A stretch of 64,000 nucleotides of DNA, from assembly GCA_963995525.1 (NCBI GenBank), contig OZ023213.1, forward strand, positions 45,459,794 to 45,523,793, given 5' to 3'. Below are positions 1 through 11,800 of the stretch, piece after piece. Position numbers and translations under genes: made by a program. The first letter of the stretch is position 1; each line of letters starts with the position of its first letter. The notes beneath the pieces are model-generated. The model ran no database searches and had not been told where the DNA came from. It was given only the letters and a program-made list of their open reading frames with translations. This DNA is from Escarpia spicata (lineage: Eukaryota > Annelida > Polychaeta > Sabellida > Siboglinidae).

Positions 1-924
1 ACCTTATATCCTGTTACAAAAACACAGTTAAAACCAGCCAAAATGTTCTACATTCAGGATGTCAAGACAATCCCTTAATTAATTGTGATGGAGGGTTATA
101 CAAATATCTTTTATTACTCATACTGCCAGTTCCTGTCTACAGACTGAAAACCTTATAGAGACAACCTATACATGTACAAAATTACTGGTTAAAGTATTTT
201 AGTTTTCTACCCCTGTGCCCAATGTTATTCTAGATAGTGATAATAAGCAGTTATTAGTCTGATTATATTTAATTTACTGTATTAATAAAATGTTATTTAA
301 TTGAAAGATTAGCAAGACCATAATTCAAAGTTTCCAGATGCCCAAATTTATGTTTATAAGTGTGACAGTTTATCCCTGTAGGGTACATCCCTCCACAGGA
401 GAAGAGGCCAAAGGGATTTTCCCCTTTCTAAATAAGTTCACTAAATAAGAAAACAATTATAGCTACATTCAGTTGAACACGATCATGTATATGGTAATAA
501 ATTAATTAGTTAAAAAATATGTTGTAACTATTAATTGCCCTAGGGATTTCCCCCTTCCTAAACAAGTTCACAAAATAAGAAGAAATGCATAGCTACATTC
601 ACTTAAAAGTGATCATGTATATGGTAATAAATTAGTAAAAAAATATGTTGTAAATAAACATTGTTATCAACTGAAATAACTCCATACATTTAGACTCATA
701 TGAGTTAACAAGGCCAGCCTCACAAATAGCCAAATACACCTATACATAAGTCCTCTTATAATTCAACATGGTGAGAGAGGACGAGATATCCAAATTGGAG
801 AGACATCCAGGGTGGGGTGATATCCAGGGTGGGAGTGATATCCAGGGGGTAAGACAGTCTGTTACACTGACATTTCATCAAAACAAGCAGTGAATTAGAT
901 CGCGATTTCAAAAGTGAAACTTAC
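1..924. other. AT-rich non-coding stretch with a small tandem duplication
   Basis: No supportable exon. A segment of about 120 bp is duplicated in tandem (416-540 and 542-658); both copies share a stretch reading gatcatgtatatggtaata. A short motif, gatatccagggtggg, is repeated at about 805-855. Probably intronic or intergenic sequence downstream of the PX-domain gene exons. Confidence 0.6.
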
Positions 925-994
925 CACACTGTCGTATCCTGTCTCCAAGCGGATTCCTTTACTCCGTGTGTGTGTCAGCCTCCGTAGCGATAAA
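925..994 (-). CDS. Candidate internal exon (70 bp), unknown protein
   Basis: On the minus strand a pyrimidine-containing acceptor ending in gcactgtcag precedes 70 bp that are open in one frame only (one leading base plus 23 codons, containing KGIRLETGYDSV), followed by a strong donor G|GTAAGTTT. It lies downstream of, and in the same orientation as, the PX-domain exons, so it could be a later exon of that gene. The peptide matches no family I recognise, and intervening exons would be needed because its phase does not follow directly from exon 4. It could be a chance match. Confidence 0.3.
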
Positions 995-2111
995 CTGACA
1001 GTGCATGAGATAACAACAACTTTAAGGTCCTGTTAGTGGGTACCGCTACGAGGTGAGTCAACACTAGGTGCACTGTTGACACAGGCACCAGAACATGAGT
1101 GGCCCGAGCAATAGAAGCCAGCCACATAGACTTTGTCCTCTTGATGGAATTGTAAATGTTTGTTCTCTGTGCCTCCGGTAGTGGCAAGTAGACTGTACTG
1201 AGGTAGATTACCAGGTATATATATACACATTTCTATCCAGTAGTGTCAAGTATAGTTTGCACTGCAGATAAATAGCATGTTCAGTGCTACCAAGTAGACT
1301 GCTACTACAAAATATTCTGCTGCTTTACAGTGCCTCAAATCACACAGGTGTAATGCACCGACAAGTAGATTTGCAGCATGACTCAAACATTCACTGTAAC
1401 TCCAGATGATGCCTGTTTCAGCAAGTATATTTTGCTCTGCACCAGTATATATTGTGGTGCTATCAAGCAGACTGCACCATAGTCATGATGCCTGCACCTC
1501 TGTCACTCCGGCACTGCCACGAAGACAACTGTTACAGCAGACACAAACTGCACTATTGTGCAGCCACTTAACTGTAATAGTGCCAGTGCAGTAGTGCCAA
1601 ACTGCCAAGTAGATCATGTACCACAACAACGGAAAACATCAGCCCCCACTGACAGAGGACACACTGACCACAAACAGGTCAGTTGCTGTTACTGGACACC
1701 TCTGGCCATCCCCTCCAGCAATCACATGACACTTACTGCAAGGTGTATAATAAATATTGACAGCTTAATTTAGATCACCCTGCTGCAGGGCTGATGGAGT
1801 ATCAAAGTACTGTATTCAGTCACTGTAGCGCCCAGGGGGCGTTTAGACTTGATGGACAGAGGGTGATGGGCTGACTCTAAAGGGGAAGTGAAAAATACCC
1901 ATTGGCTCTGAGTTACTTAGAGATCAATTGGTATATCACTACCCATTTAAATGGGTAGTAAACATGGTCTCCATGAGGTTTATTACATATTCAATCAATC
2001 ATTGAGGTTTGCTAATGCTCTATCAGTTTCAAAGAGGATATGTTTGGACAAAGAAACCAAGACTGTCTGTGACTCATATTTATGATGTTCTCAATATTAG
2101 AACAAATATGT
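995..2111. other. Non-coding; diverged repeats of an AGTGCCAAGTAGACTGCA-like motif
   Basis: From about 1,170 to 1,620 loose copies of a motif resembling gtgccaagtagactgcac recur every 50-90 bp (for example at 1,180, 1,290, 1,460 and 1,600), which looks like an old, strongly diverged minisatellite. Nothing recognisable is seen from 1,620 to 2,110. Confidence 0.35.
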
Positions 2112-2575
2112 TAAAGGTATACTGCTCAACAAATTGCACTATTTAGGCCCAAAACAGTTTTTGCAATTTGAATGTAGCCCCAATAAATGTTTGTAAACAT
2201 TGTAAACAAAAGAGTCAAATTGTAAACACCTTTAATAGGCTTTATTTGCAATACTTGCTGTGGTGGCAGGTGGGGCTAATCGCAATTGATGTTCGACGTG
2301 ATCATTTGGTTCCCACACAATTAACACCTGATTCAGCCAACTTCTTGCTAATTATTACCATCTTAGCATGACAGGATGATCCCGGCCTTACATTTCTTGG
2401 TAATGGAACAGACCACCTAACTTTAAATTGTCTATGTAAAGGCAATCATCTGATGTATTATTTTATCGAAAAATTATTCAAATAAAATTTGAACCAAAAT
2501 TTTACCACAATGGCAGAATTTGTCTGCATGATCAGGGGTGAATATCTGTTGACACCCAAGCATGGCATCTGACCT
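2112..2575 (+). repeat. Dispersed repeat family R1, copy 1
   Basis: The segment around 2,206-2,575 is nearly identical to 5,258-5,623 (shared landmarks: ggcaggtggggctaa, tggttccc, acaggatgatccc, gttgacacccaagc). More diverged partial copies lie at 10,790-10,940 and 12,444-12,690. The beginning (ggtatactgc, cccaaaacag) also recurs inverted at about 49,670-49,785. I infer an interspersed element of unknown class; no coding potential is visible. Confidence 0.7.
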
Positions 2576-4254
2576 AAATCTAGATACTAAGTATGTCACA
2601 TAACTAATTTAATTATATGCAAATATAATTAAAATAAAAGTAAGATATTGAAATTGGACAGTTACAGAAAAGCTGCATGAATCTTCATTGTTGGCCAATT
2701 TGAGCGATCTATTCCCAGTTGCAATGACCTTGACATTGGGTCAAGGATGCACATTATCCACTTGCACTCTGGCATACTAACTGAATGTGTCCAAAACTTG
2801 ACTAATGTTGACCGTTGTCTCCCATAAAACATACTTCAGTCAACAGGTGAATAGCGCTATGCGCATAGTAAATAGTTGGCATCCGGTCAAAGGGTCAAAT
2901 CAGGTTTCTGTGTCTTGTCTTGTTGTCACAGTATAAACATTCTTACCACTGACTGACAACCAGTTCTTTTCTCATAAAGTTAGGGGTGGTCTCATAATTT
3001 AAAAGTCACAAAAACGTTATTAGGTTACACACACATCTCACTGGAGATGTTAGCAGCTCTTTATCCTCCAGAGGGAGCCACTTTACCTCTGTGCCACTGA
3101 GACCAGAGAAAGTCACATACAAAATGAAACACTCACAGAAATGAAAGTACAAAAGTAGATACTGAAATGTTGCATCTCGTCTCGTCGGTCTGCAGAGGAC
3201 GCCCGTCCTCACTACGCTTCGCCTGGCACGAATCTTCGATACGTGCTTGACACATATTTTTGCCACACGCTTGCTATGTCTGTGCCTTTCTCGGCCCACT
3301 ACGCAGAGCTGTCGCTGGCCGTTCACTCTCCTTCTCCGCTGTGTAGAGATCCCGGTCTGCATTCTTGCAGACGCCTCCACACGTACACTTTTATAATGGG
3401 AACAACACCAGCCCTGTATCCTTTCTATATTTCTCCACGTGCTCTGATCTTTGCAAGACCCTTCTGGGCACCAGGTTGACACCACGCCATTACAGCCCCG
3501 TTATCTCTTCCAAATTTACGTGTGCCCGATCTCTGCCAAAGAAGATATTTCTTACCTGTCACAGACTTTTATATCTAGTCCAAAAGGCATAACACATGAC
3601 CAGATTAAACCAATGAAACCAACAAGAATGCGTTAATGAGCCATACCTAATTTATGCATCATGAAAACACCCCTATGATCATAATAATGTTCTCATTCAC
3701 GATGACGCCAGTTAATTAAAGGCACACCTGAACACCTGTGCTAGTCTATAAAACTCCTGCCTGACCTTTCTACTTTAACAAAATGACGAAACAAAATGAC
3801 CAGGAAATAGATTCTGAAAATGCATAAATAGCAGAAATGCTACAATATGGAGAATTACAAATAAAACATGTCAGTAAATAGATTTCAAGTTTCCAAGACA
3901 ATGTATTATTCTGTGATTTTCCTTCCTGCTACTTTGTTTCTGGTCATGGATTGCACAACATGAAACCACAAGTAAATAGCGCAACTGAAGTGCAGCCAAT
4001 TATGTACGGAAATCTTCCGTATGTGTGTCTGGAATAATGTACCTAGTAAAAACCACCCACTTTTCGCATCAGTGATTTTACAATCATGTTACTCAGTGTG
4101 TTATGAATAATGTGAATGGTAATTACAACTTAAGTGGAGTTACTGAACTGACTTCAACCGAATCGGAAACTGAAATTTGCGTCTTTGCCGCTATTGTCAG
4201 TACTGGCTTCACAGACGGTCACTCATGGTGATCGCTGATTTGCTGTAGCTGCAG
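2576..4254. other. Non-coding stretch
   Basis: No exon, RNA gene or repeat that I can support. Minus-strand 3,006-3,485 is open but reads like random sequence. A possible acceptor (tctggtctcag at about 3,101-3,111, minus) precedes a short open segment, but no partner exon or known domain supports it. Confidence 0.45.
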
Positions 4255-4440
4255 CCAATCTATAGAACAGACTGCCAGACTGTGTCAGGATGGCAAAGCC
4301 ACAGCCCCAGTTCAAAACACTTCTTAAAGCACACCTTTTTAGAGTAGCGTTTTTGTAATATTGTAAAGCGCTTTGACCAGTCCTGAGGACTGGGGACTGT
4401 GCTATATAAGAACTTACCTTTTCCTTTACTTTATATGGAC
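4255..4440 (+). repeat. SINE/LINE 3'-tail fragment
   Basis: Contains gtaaagcgctttgacc followed by an inverted-repeat-like segment (cagtcctgaggactgg) and gctatataagaa. This end resembles the tail of the tRNA-derived SINE at 48,262-48,562, whose terminus reads gtaaaacccttctaac ... cagtcccaagggctgg. The tRNA-like head is absent here, so it is a 5'-truncated copy or a related LINE tail. Confidence 0.5.
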
Positions 4441-5257
4441 TTCAACAAATGCACCTACCCATATTTGACGTAATTATTATTATTATTTAAAAATTATTGT
4501 TTCTATCTATAATACAATTCTAAATAACTAAGTGTACATGAATGTCAAGTGCCTGAGAGCAATCTGATTGATTCAGGTGCTGTACAAATTAATTGTATTA
4601 TTATTATACGGCAAGAATCTTATAATCACTTCATTATGTGATAAACATGGGCTTAACCATTAGGAATTGTATGCTGAATTATGCAATCTATTTTAATAAA
4701 AATATTGTGATTGTCACGACGATTAGACATACACATGTTTGGCTGGCATAATTACTACCTGGTAGTGAATATATTTAACAAGGTGCCATATCTGACAAGA
4801 TGCCATGTTTAACAAGGTGCCTCCTCAATTAATTTTGTTCACCTCATTTCAAGTTCATTTTGCGAAAATGCAAAACTACCACTATGTTATACTAGTTCGT
4901 TTGTGCAACTTTTTGTATGTTGTTTTTGGTACAATCATCAGACTTATTTAATTCCTGCCCAGGAATTAATTCAAGCAATTCAAAAAATTTGAATCTTTAT
5001 GAGGCTTATGCCTGAGTTGTTACTGTTGACTTTCCGTGCTCTCTCACAAACCATGAGACAGACAAATTCAGTGGGTTGAATGATAAATGTCAGCTGGAAA
5101 ATTTGTTTTGACAAGTTACAAAATGAAACTACCAAAGTGAATTTTTTATTTTAACAAACATATGCACTTTTTGAGCAAACCGACTGTGAATATTATTTAA
5201 ACTATTCACCACCCATTACATATCTAGATGTGAAAGAACCGGATTCGCAATGGAGAA
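4441..5257. other. AT-rich non-coding stretch
   Basis: Low-complexity A/T-rich sequence with ATT-type triplet runs near 4,470-4,610. Nothing gene-like seen. Confidence 0.5.
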
Positions 5258-5623
5258 ACAAAACAATCAAATTGTAAACACCTTTATTTGCAGTACTTGC
5301 AGTGGTGGCAGGTGGGGCTAACTGCAATTGCTGTTTGATGTTCGACATGATTATTTGGTTCCCGCACAATTAACACCTGATTCAGTCAACTTCCTGCTAA
5401 TAATTACCACCCTAGCATGACAGGATGATCCCGGGTTAAATTTCTGGGAAATAAAACAGACCACTTCACTTTAAATTGTCTATGTAAAGGCAATCATCTG
5501 ATGTATTATTTTATCGACAAATTATTCAAATAAAATTTAAACCAAAATGTTATCACAATGGCAGAATGTGTCTGTATGATCAGGGGTGAATATCTGTTGA
5601 CACCCAAGCATGGCATCTTACCT
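5258..5623 (+). repeat. Dispersed repeat family R1, copy 2
   Basis: Close copy of 2,206-2,575 with scattered substitutions and a few indels over about 365 bp. The high similarity of the two copies 3 kb apart indicates either recent transposition or a local duplication. Confidence 0.75.
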
Positions 5624-5689
5624 TCAAAAGCAGAATACGCAGATGGCAAGTGAATAATAAAACAATTTGTTTATTAGTTGTCCAACAAT

Positions 5690-6062
5690 TATTACAATAG
5701 TTCATCTACACTGTATATGTAACCTACACTTCTGAGATATTTGTCAATTTTATTTTTAAACTTGTTCAGGATTGCCAAAATTAGTAGATAATCTGTTCCA
5801 TTAATCTATTGTACTCATGAGAATTAATACGTTTGATATCTATTCTACTGTTCCATATCACAAACAAGACTTTGTGTCCTCTATTTACCTGAAGTAAAAC
5901 AAAATACTATCAATATTTTCATAAATATTCTACATTTAAAAACAGGTATTTGATCTCCTCTTAATCTCTTAGTTTTCACTGCCGTTAGACAAGATTTGTT
6001 TAGGTAATTGTCATAACTAAGTCTCTCAGTAACAAGACATTTAAAGTAAATTATATGTCTGC
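5690..6062 (-). pseudogene. CR1/L2-like LINE, 3' remnant of reverse transcriptase ORF
   Basis: The minus-strand conceptual translation contains RLSYDNYLNK, then KRLRGDQIPVFK. These align with the C-terminal ORF2 region of the better-preserved LINE at 16,985-18,372 (LSYEIRLKKCGL, RRLRGDQIEVFK). Further downstream on the minus strand, frame-broken equivalents of WNRLS and FKNKID-YLR are recognisable. The copy is 5'-truncated, frameshifted and has several stops; it is a dead relic in the opposite orientation to the 17-kb copy. Confidence 0.7.
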
Positions 6063-6179
6063 ACAAGGAAGTCTATTCACATTTCCACACAGCAAGCAGG
6101 TCCAATTAGTTTGAGGCTGGCAGTGTTACATACTGTGCAAAAGTCATATACCACATATCTGAAAGCTTCAACCAATTAT

Positions 6180-7635
6180 ACTAAACTATATTTTTTTACT
6201 TTGAGAACTTATCCATCCTCTCATTGCAAGAATAACTTTGCAGTTGAAGTGATTTTGCCGCATCATTTTCACCCAACTACTTCACACTTGTCCTCTCCTT
6301 GTTATGCTAACACATAGTGACAGACATTAATTATATCCAGGCAAACAACCTGATGCCTTTCAATAGCGGTACATTATAAATATCTGTTCAGGGTCTCTTT
6401 CAATGCATTGACCTTTATGCCATTTCAAAGGCATTTAAAAAAAAAGTTACTCAGGAAGTTTTGCCAAATTTGTATCCAATAAATATGTCATTGAACAGAG
6501 ATGGCTGTTAGAATTTCTCAAGGACAAAGTGTCAAGGAAAGTTTGTTTTTATAGGCCATAGGGCAGCTACCCAATTTAGGAAGTTATACTTTCCTTCACA
6601 CCTTATTTTAATACAAACCCATATACAATGCATCTCCTTTCTGTTAATTTTTATTTATTAATATTTATTAACACAATGTTCTTTACACTAGAGTAAATAA
6701 GTAATGCTGAAGATGTACTTAGTATAAAATAAGACTGTTTGCAATTTGAAAATGTTCAAAGTGTATATGAAAGTTTTTAAAACATTCAAATAGTAAAGAC
6801 CAGCTATACGACAATGACAATGAGTTTTATTTCCCTACAACCCCTTGAGCAGTATGAGATCATTTTTCTTTCTACAGTACATTTTAATAGGACATATTGT
6901 ATTCCTAAGAACATCTAGACTTTTATTGTATAAATCGCATCATACGCACCACATTACTTCACACACACCTTCTCCTTTTTTATACTAGCATTTCTCAGGG
7001 GTAAAGTGTCAAGGAAAGTTTGTTTTGATAGGCCATAGGGCAGTTCTAAGTCTGCCTCTAGCTGACTTGTTCAATCCAATATCTTCTTGACTTTTCTGGG
7101 AAGTCTGTTTTAATAAACTCATTTAAATGTTATTTAACTTACTAACATATACAACAGTAACATACACTAAACATATTTAATAAATATTACTACTGTATAA
7201 AATACTAATACAAAATTAATTATACAGCAAAACCATTTTCAGATATATATATGAATACACTGGGATAGGGAAATATAGCCCTCAAATTGTATATTACAAA
7301 TGTATAAACTATGATTACAGTGAACATATGGATAAAGAAATAGTTAATGCACAGGTGAGTTGTGTGACCAAAACACATTTCTACCTACAAAAATAATTCA
7401 ATTATGACAAAAAGTTAATTTCCAGGTTAACTTTTTGGAAATTTCTTCAGAATAGTGAAACAAGACTTCTATATATTCTATGTATATATACCAGGTACTT
7501 GATTTGTTCTTTTAGGACACATTCCCATTAGCCCTCTGGGGGAGGGTGCCAATGAAAGATACACACACAATGTTGTAAACAGTTCTAAATTATGTAATCG
7601 TCATCAAAGGTCTGATACAACTACTTTGGGAAACC
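6180..7635. repeat. Local duplication block, copy A
   Basis: Sequence from about 6,600 to 7,635 recurs at about 9,170-10,320 (copy B), and its first ~210 bp again at 10,560-10,790 (copy C). Landmarks are gtcaaggaaagtttg, ataggccatagggcag, ccattttcagatatata and ggggagggtgccaatg. A further fragment of the block (6,230-6,570) resembles 9,545-9,740. The block ends at the point where the 42-bp minisatellite starts. It is non-coding and probably intronic to the PX-domain gene. Confidence 0.7.
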
Positions 7636-8722
7636 GCCCCCTGTGTCTATGCATACCTCGTACCATAAGTCACACTCGCCCCCTGTGTCTATGCATACCT
7701 CGTACCATAAGTCACAGTCGCCCCCTGTGTCTATGCATACCTCATACCATAAGTCACACTCGCCCCCTGTGTCTATGCATACCTCGTACCATAAGTCACA
7801 CTCGCCCCCTGTGTCTATGCATACCTAGTACCATAAGTCACACTTGCCCCCTGTGTCTGCATACCTAGTACTATAAGTCACACTCGCCCCCTGTGTCTAT
7901 GCATACCTAGTACTATAAGTCACACTTGTCCCCTGTGTCTATGCATACCTAGTACTATAAGTCACACTTGTCCCCTGTGTCTATGCATACCTAGTACTAT
8001 AAGTCACACTTGCCCCCTGTGTCTGCATACCTAGTACTATAAGTCACACTTGCCCCCTGTGTCTATGCATACCTAGTACTATAAGTCACACTTGCCCCCT
8101 GTGTCTATGCATACCTAATACTATAAGTCACACTTGCCCCCTGTGTCTATGCATACCTAGTACTATAAGTCACACTTGCCCCCTGTGTCTGCATACCTAG
8201 TACTATAAGTCACACTTGCCCCCTGTGGCTATGCATACCTAGTACTATAAGTCACACTTGCCCCCTGTGTCTATGCATACTTAGTACTATAAGTCACACT
8301 CGCCCCCTGTGTCTATGTACACATAGTGCCATAAGTCACACTTGCTCCCTGTGTCTATGCATACCTAGTACTATAAGTCACACTTGCCCCCTGTGTCTAT
8401 GCATACCTAGTACTATAAGTCACACTCGCCCCCTGCGTCTATGTGCACATAGTGCCATAAGTCACACTTGCCCCCTGTGTCTATGCATACCTAGTACTAT
8501 AAGTCACACTTGCCCCCTGTGTCTATACATACCTAGTACTATAAGTCACACTCGCCCCCTGTGTCTATGTGCACATAGTGCCATAAGTCACACTTGCCCC
8601 CTGTGTCTATGCATACCTAGTACTATAAGTCACACTCGCCCCCTGTGTCTATGTGCACATAGTGCCATAAGTCACACTCGCCCCCTGTGTCTATGTGCAC
8701 ATAGTGCCATAAGTCACACTCG
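7636..8722. repeat. 42-bp minisatellite (about 26 units)
   Basis: Head-to-tail units of about 42 bp (core: aagtcacacttgccccctg then tgtctatgcatacctagta) run without interruption up to the edge of the PX-gene exon 4. Some units are shortened by 3 bp or carry a variant (tgtgcacatagtgcc) that clusters at the 3' end, so variants have spread by local unit amplification. The equivalent place in duplication copy B (10,300-10,340) holds about one unit. Because 42 is a multiple of 3, spurious open frames arise; they are not genes. Confidence 0.9.
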
Positions 8723-8725
8723 GAC

Positions 8726-8860
8726 CAATCCTTTCACACATGTTCTTCTCATAAATTTCAAAAGCTTCCAGGCAGGCAACTACTAACTTTCTAAATTGGG
8801 TAGCCTTGACTGCGTGTTTTATGAGCGTGCTTTTGTGTCCAATACAATGTTGACGCTTGA
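8726..8860 (-). CDS. PX-domain gene, exon 4 (3' end uncertain)
   Basis: The acceptor ctatcaacag opens a frame that fits exon 3's phase (G + TC = Val), reading KRQHCIGHKSTLIK, then HAVKATQFRKLVVACLEAF. The KS-L-IKHAVK region resembles the first PX helices (RSHIRDVAVKR in Tks proteins). The donor is not certain: a weak ATTG|GTCCG at 8,724-8,726 is the last option before the minisatellite. A duplicate at 10,345-10,477 shows mostly conservative protein changes. Confidence 0.5.
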
Positions 8861-11800
8861 CTGTTGATAGAGGAAGTTGAAGAAAGAGATGATTGTAAAT
8901 CACATCACAGTCACAGAGAAGCCGACTGACGCTAAAATTAAAACTTTATGGTGCGCAAGGACAGAAGGTTTTATATAAACACAAATGAATTGGTGCATCA
9001 TGCTGCAAGATATTGTGGGAAAGTTGCAAAGTCATGAGGCATTTATCCTCTGAAGTGAACATTTAACTGGTTTGTTGACAGTGTGTCTGACATGTACTAG
9101 GTCGGTAGGTTAGAGTACTTCATTCTACATCTGCATTATGCTTTTATATGTAGCAAAAAGCATATAATTTCCTTCATATCTTATTTTAATACATGCCCAT
9201 ATACTGCACCTCCTTTCTGTTAATTTTTAGTTATTAATATTTATTTTCACAATCTTCTTAACACTAGAATAAATATGTAATGTTGAAGATGTACTTTGTA
9301 TTAAATAAGCCCGTTTGTAATTTGAAAATGTTCAAAGTGTATATGAAAGTTTTTTAAACATTCAAACAGTAAAGACCAGCTACATGACAATGAGTTTTAT
9401 TTCCCTACAACCCCTTGCGCAGTATGAGAGAATTTTTCTCTCTACAATACATTTTAATAGAACATTTGTATTCTTAAGAACATCTAGACTTTCCATGGAG
9501 GGTATATTGTACAAATCGCGTCATATGCACCACGTTACTTCAACTTATCTTCTCCTTGTTATGCTGACACATATTGACAGACATTACAATGCATTAACCT
9601 TTGTGCCATTTCAAAGTCATTCTCTCACATGTCACCCACAAAGTTTTACAAAATTTACATCCAATAAATATGTCACTGAACAGAGATGTTAGCATTTATC
9701 AGGGGTAAAGTGTCAAGGAAAGTTTGTTTTTACAGGCCATTTCAAGGTCTGTCTCTGGCAGCAATATTTTCTTGACTTTTCTCGCAGGTCTGTTTTAATA
9801 AATTTATTTAAATGTTATTACTTACTAACATATACAACAGTAACATACACGAAACATATTTAATAAACATTACTACTATATAAAATATTAATAAAAATTA
9901 TTCAGCAAAACCATTTTCAGATATATATATATAAACTTACATTTTAATCAGTAAGCATTTCATTAAAAACACTGGGATAGGGAAATATAGCCCTAAAATT
10001 GTATATTACAAATGTATAAACTATGATTACAGTGGACATATGGATAAAGAAATAGTTAATGCACAGGTGAGTTGTGTGACCAAAACACATTTCTACCTGA
10101 AGCGGGAAACAAAAATAATTCAATTACGAAAAAAATTTCATTTCCAGGTTAACTTTTTGGAAATTTCTTCAGAATAGCCAAACAAGTCTGGGGGAGGGTG
10201 CCAATGAAAAGAAACACACACAATGTTGTAAGCAGTTCTAAATTACCCCAAAGGTATGTAATCTTCATCAAAGATCTGATACAAATACTTTGGGAAACCG
10301 CTCCCTGTGTCTAACTGTACCTAGTACATAAGTCACAGTCAGACCAATCCCTTCACACATTTTCTTCTCGAAAATGTCAAAAGCCTCCAGGCAGGCAACC
10401 ACTAACTTCCTAAATTGGGTAACATTGACTGTGTGTTTTATGAGCATGCTTTTGTGTCCAATATGATGTTTACGCTAGATTAGTGATACAGGAAGTTGAA
10501 GGATTTATTGGAGTACTTCACTCTACATCTGCCGTATGCTTTTATGTGTAGCAAAACAAACATTATAATTTCCTTAACACCTCATTTTAATACATACCCA
10601 TATACAATGGACCTGCTTTCGGTAATGTTTATTTATTAATATTATTAACACAAAGTTTTTTACACTAGAGTACATATATTGAAGGTATACTTAGTACTAA
10701 ATAAGCCCCTTAGCAATTTGAAAATGTTCAAAGTGTAGATGAAAGTTTTTAATACATTCAAATAGTAAAGACCACCTATATGCTTACAGCATAGGCAAGT
10801 GGGGCTAACTGCAAGGTCACTGAATGCCTGGTTCCCACAATGAAGACAGCAAGTGGGGTGAAGTATGACTGATTCAGTGTACTTCCTGCTATAAATACTA
10901 TTACCACCCCTGGCTTGAGTGCATGGTTAGAGGTGAGGGAATAGACAAGGTATCTTAATAAGGGATTCTATTCACTGTCTATGCACAGCTGGGTCATTCC
11001 ATCCACCATATTCTATGTAACTCATAATATACCTCATATAAAACAATGATTAACCAGAGTCGACCAAGCATTGCACATCACAGTCACTCACAGGGAACCT
11101 ATAATTAACATATCCAAAACTCTACCATGAAATATGATGAAAGGCAACAATAGAACTGTCAATGTGAACTAAAGAAGTGATCTTAGATGTGACAATGCAG
11201 CTATCTGGCGACCCAAATGTCAGCTGAAAATAATAATACACTTTTGTGTATCACCCAACCAATTGTGACAAGCCTTGATAACATTGATAACATTGTAAAA
11301 CTGAAATGTTACCCTTTACTGCCAAAATGTACCTTAAGGTCTAAACTGTAGCGACCAGTCAAAACTGACATTGTTCTTTCGATGTATAAAATCGTTTTTA
11401 ACCTAGTGACCTGACACCGGTAACCTTTGGCTCGCTTCGTGTGACCCAAGTATTTCCATCCCAGCACCCTTAACATTGCTTCACTTATTTTTGGTGCTCA
11501 TAAAAAAGTTTTGTATTTCACAGTTCCTCGGTCGAAGTAAACAAGCTCTAAGATCCTCTTAGCAAATCAAAGGTTACTATTTTGGCTTCTTCCTAAACCA
11601 AATAACTTCCTTCTTTGACCTCTAAATGTTTAAAATTGTTTCACATTTGAGTTGTTTATCACTTTTTTTTATCAACTGTTGTATATGTTTGAATGGTGTA
11701 TGACAACAGGGAGGGAGGGAGGGAGGGAGGGGGGAGGAGGGGAGGGAGGGGGGAGGGAGGGAGGGAGGGAGGGAGGGAGGGAGGGAGGGAGGGAGGGAGG

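Noticed and set aside
3006..3485. Minus-strand 159-codon open frame
   Set aside because: No domain, repetitive basic/Arg-rich composition from one strand, no conserved partner exon.
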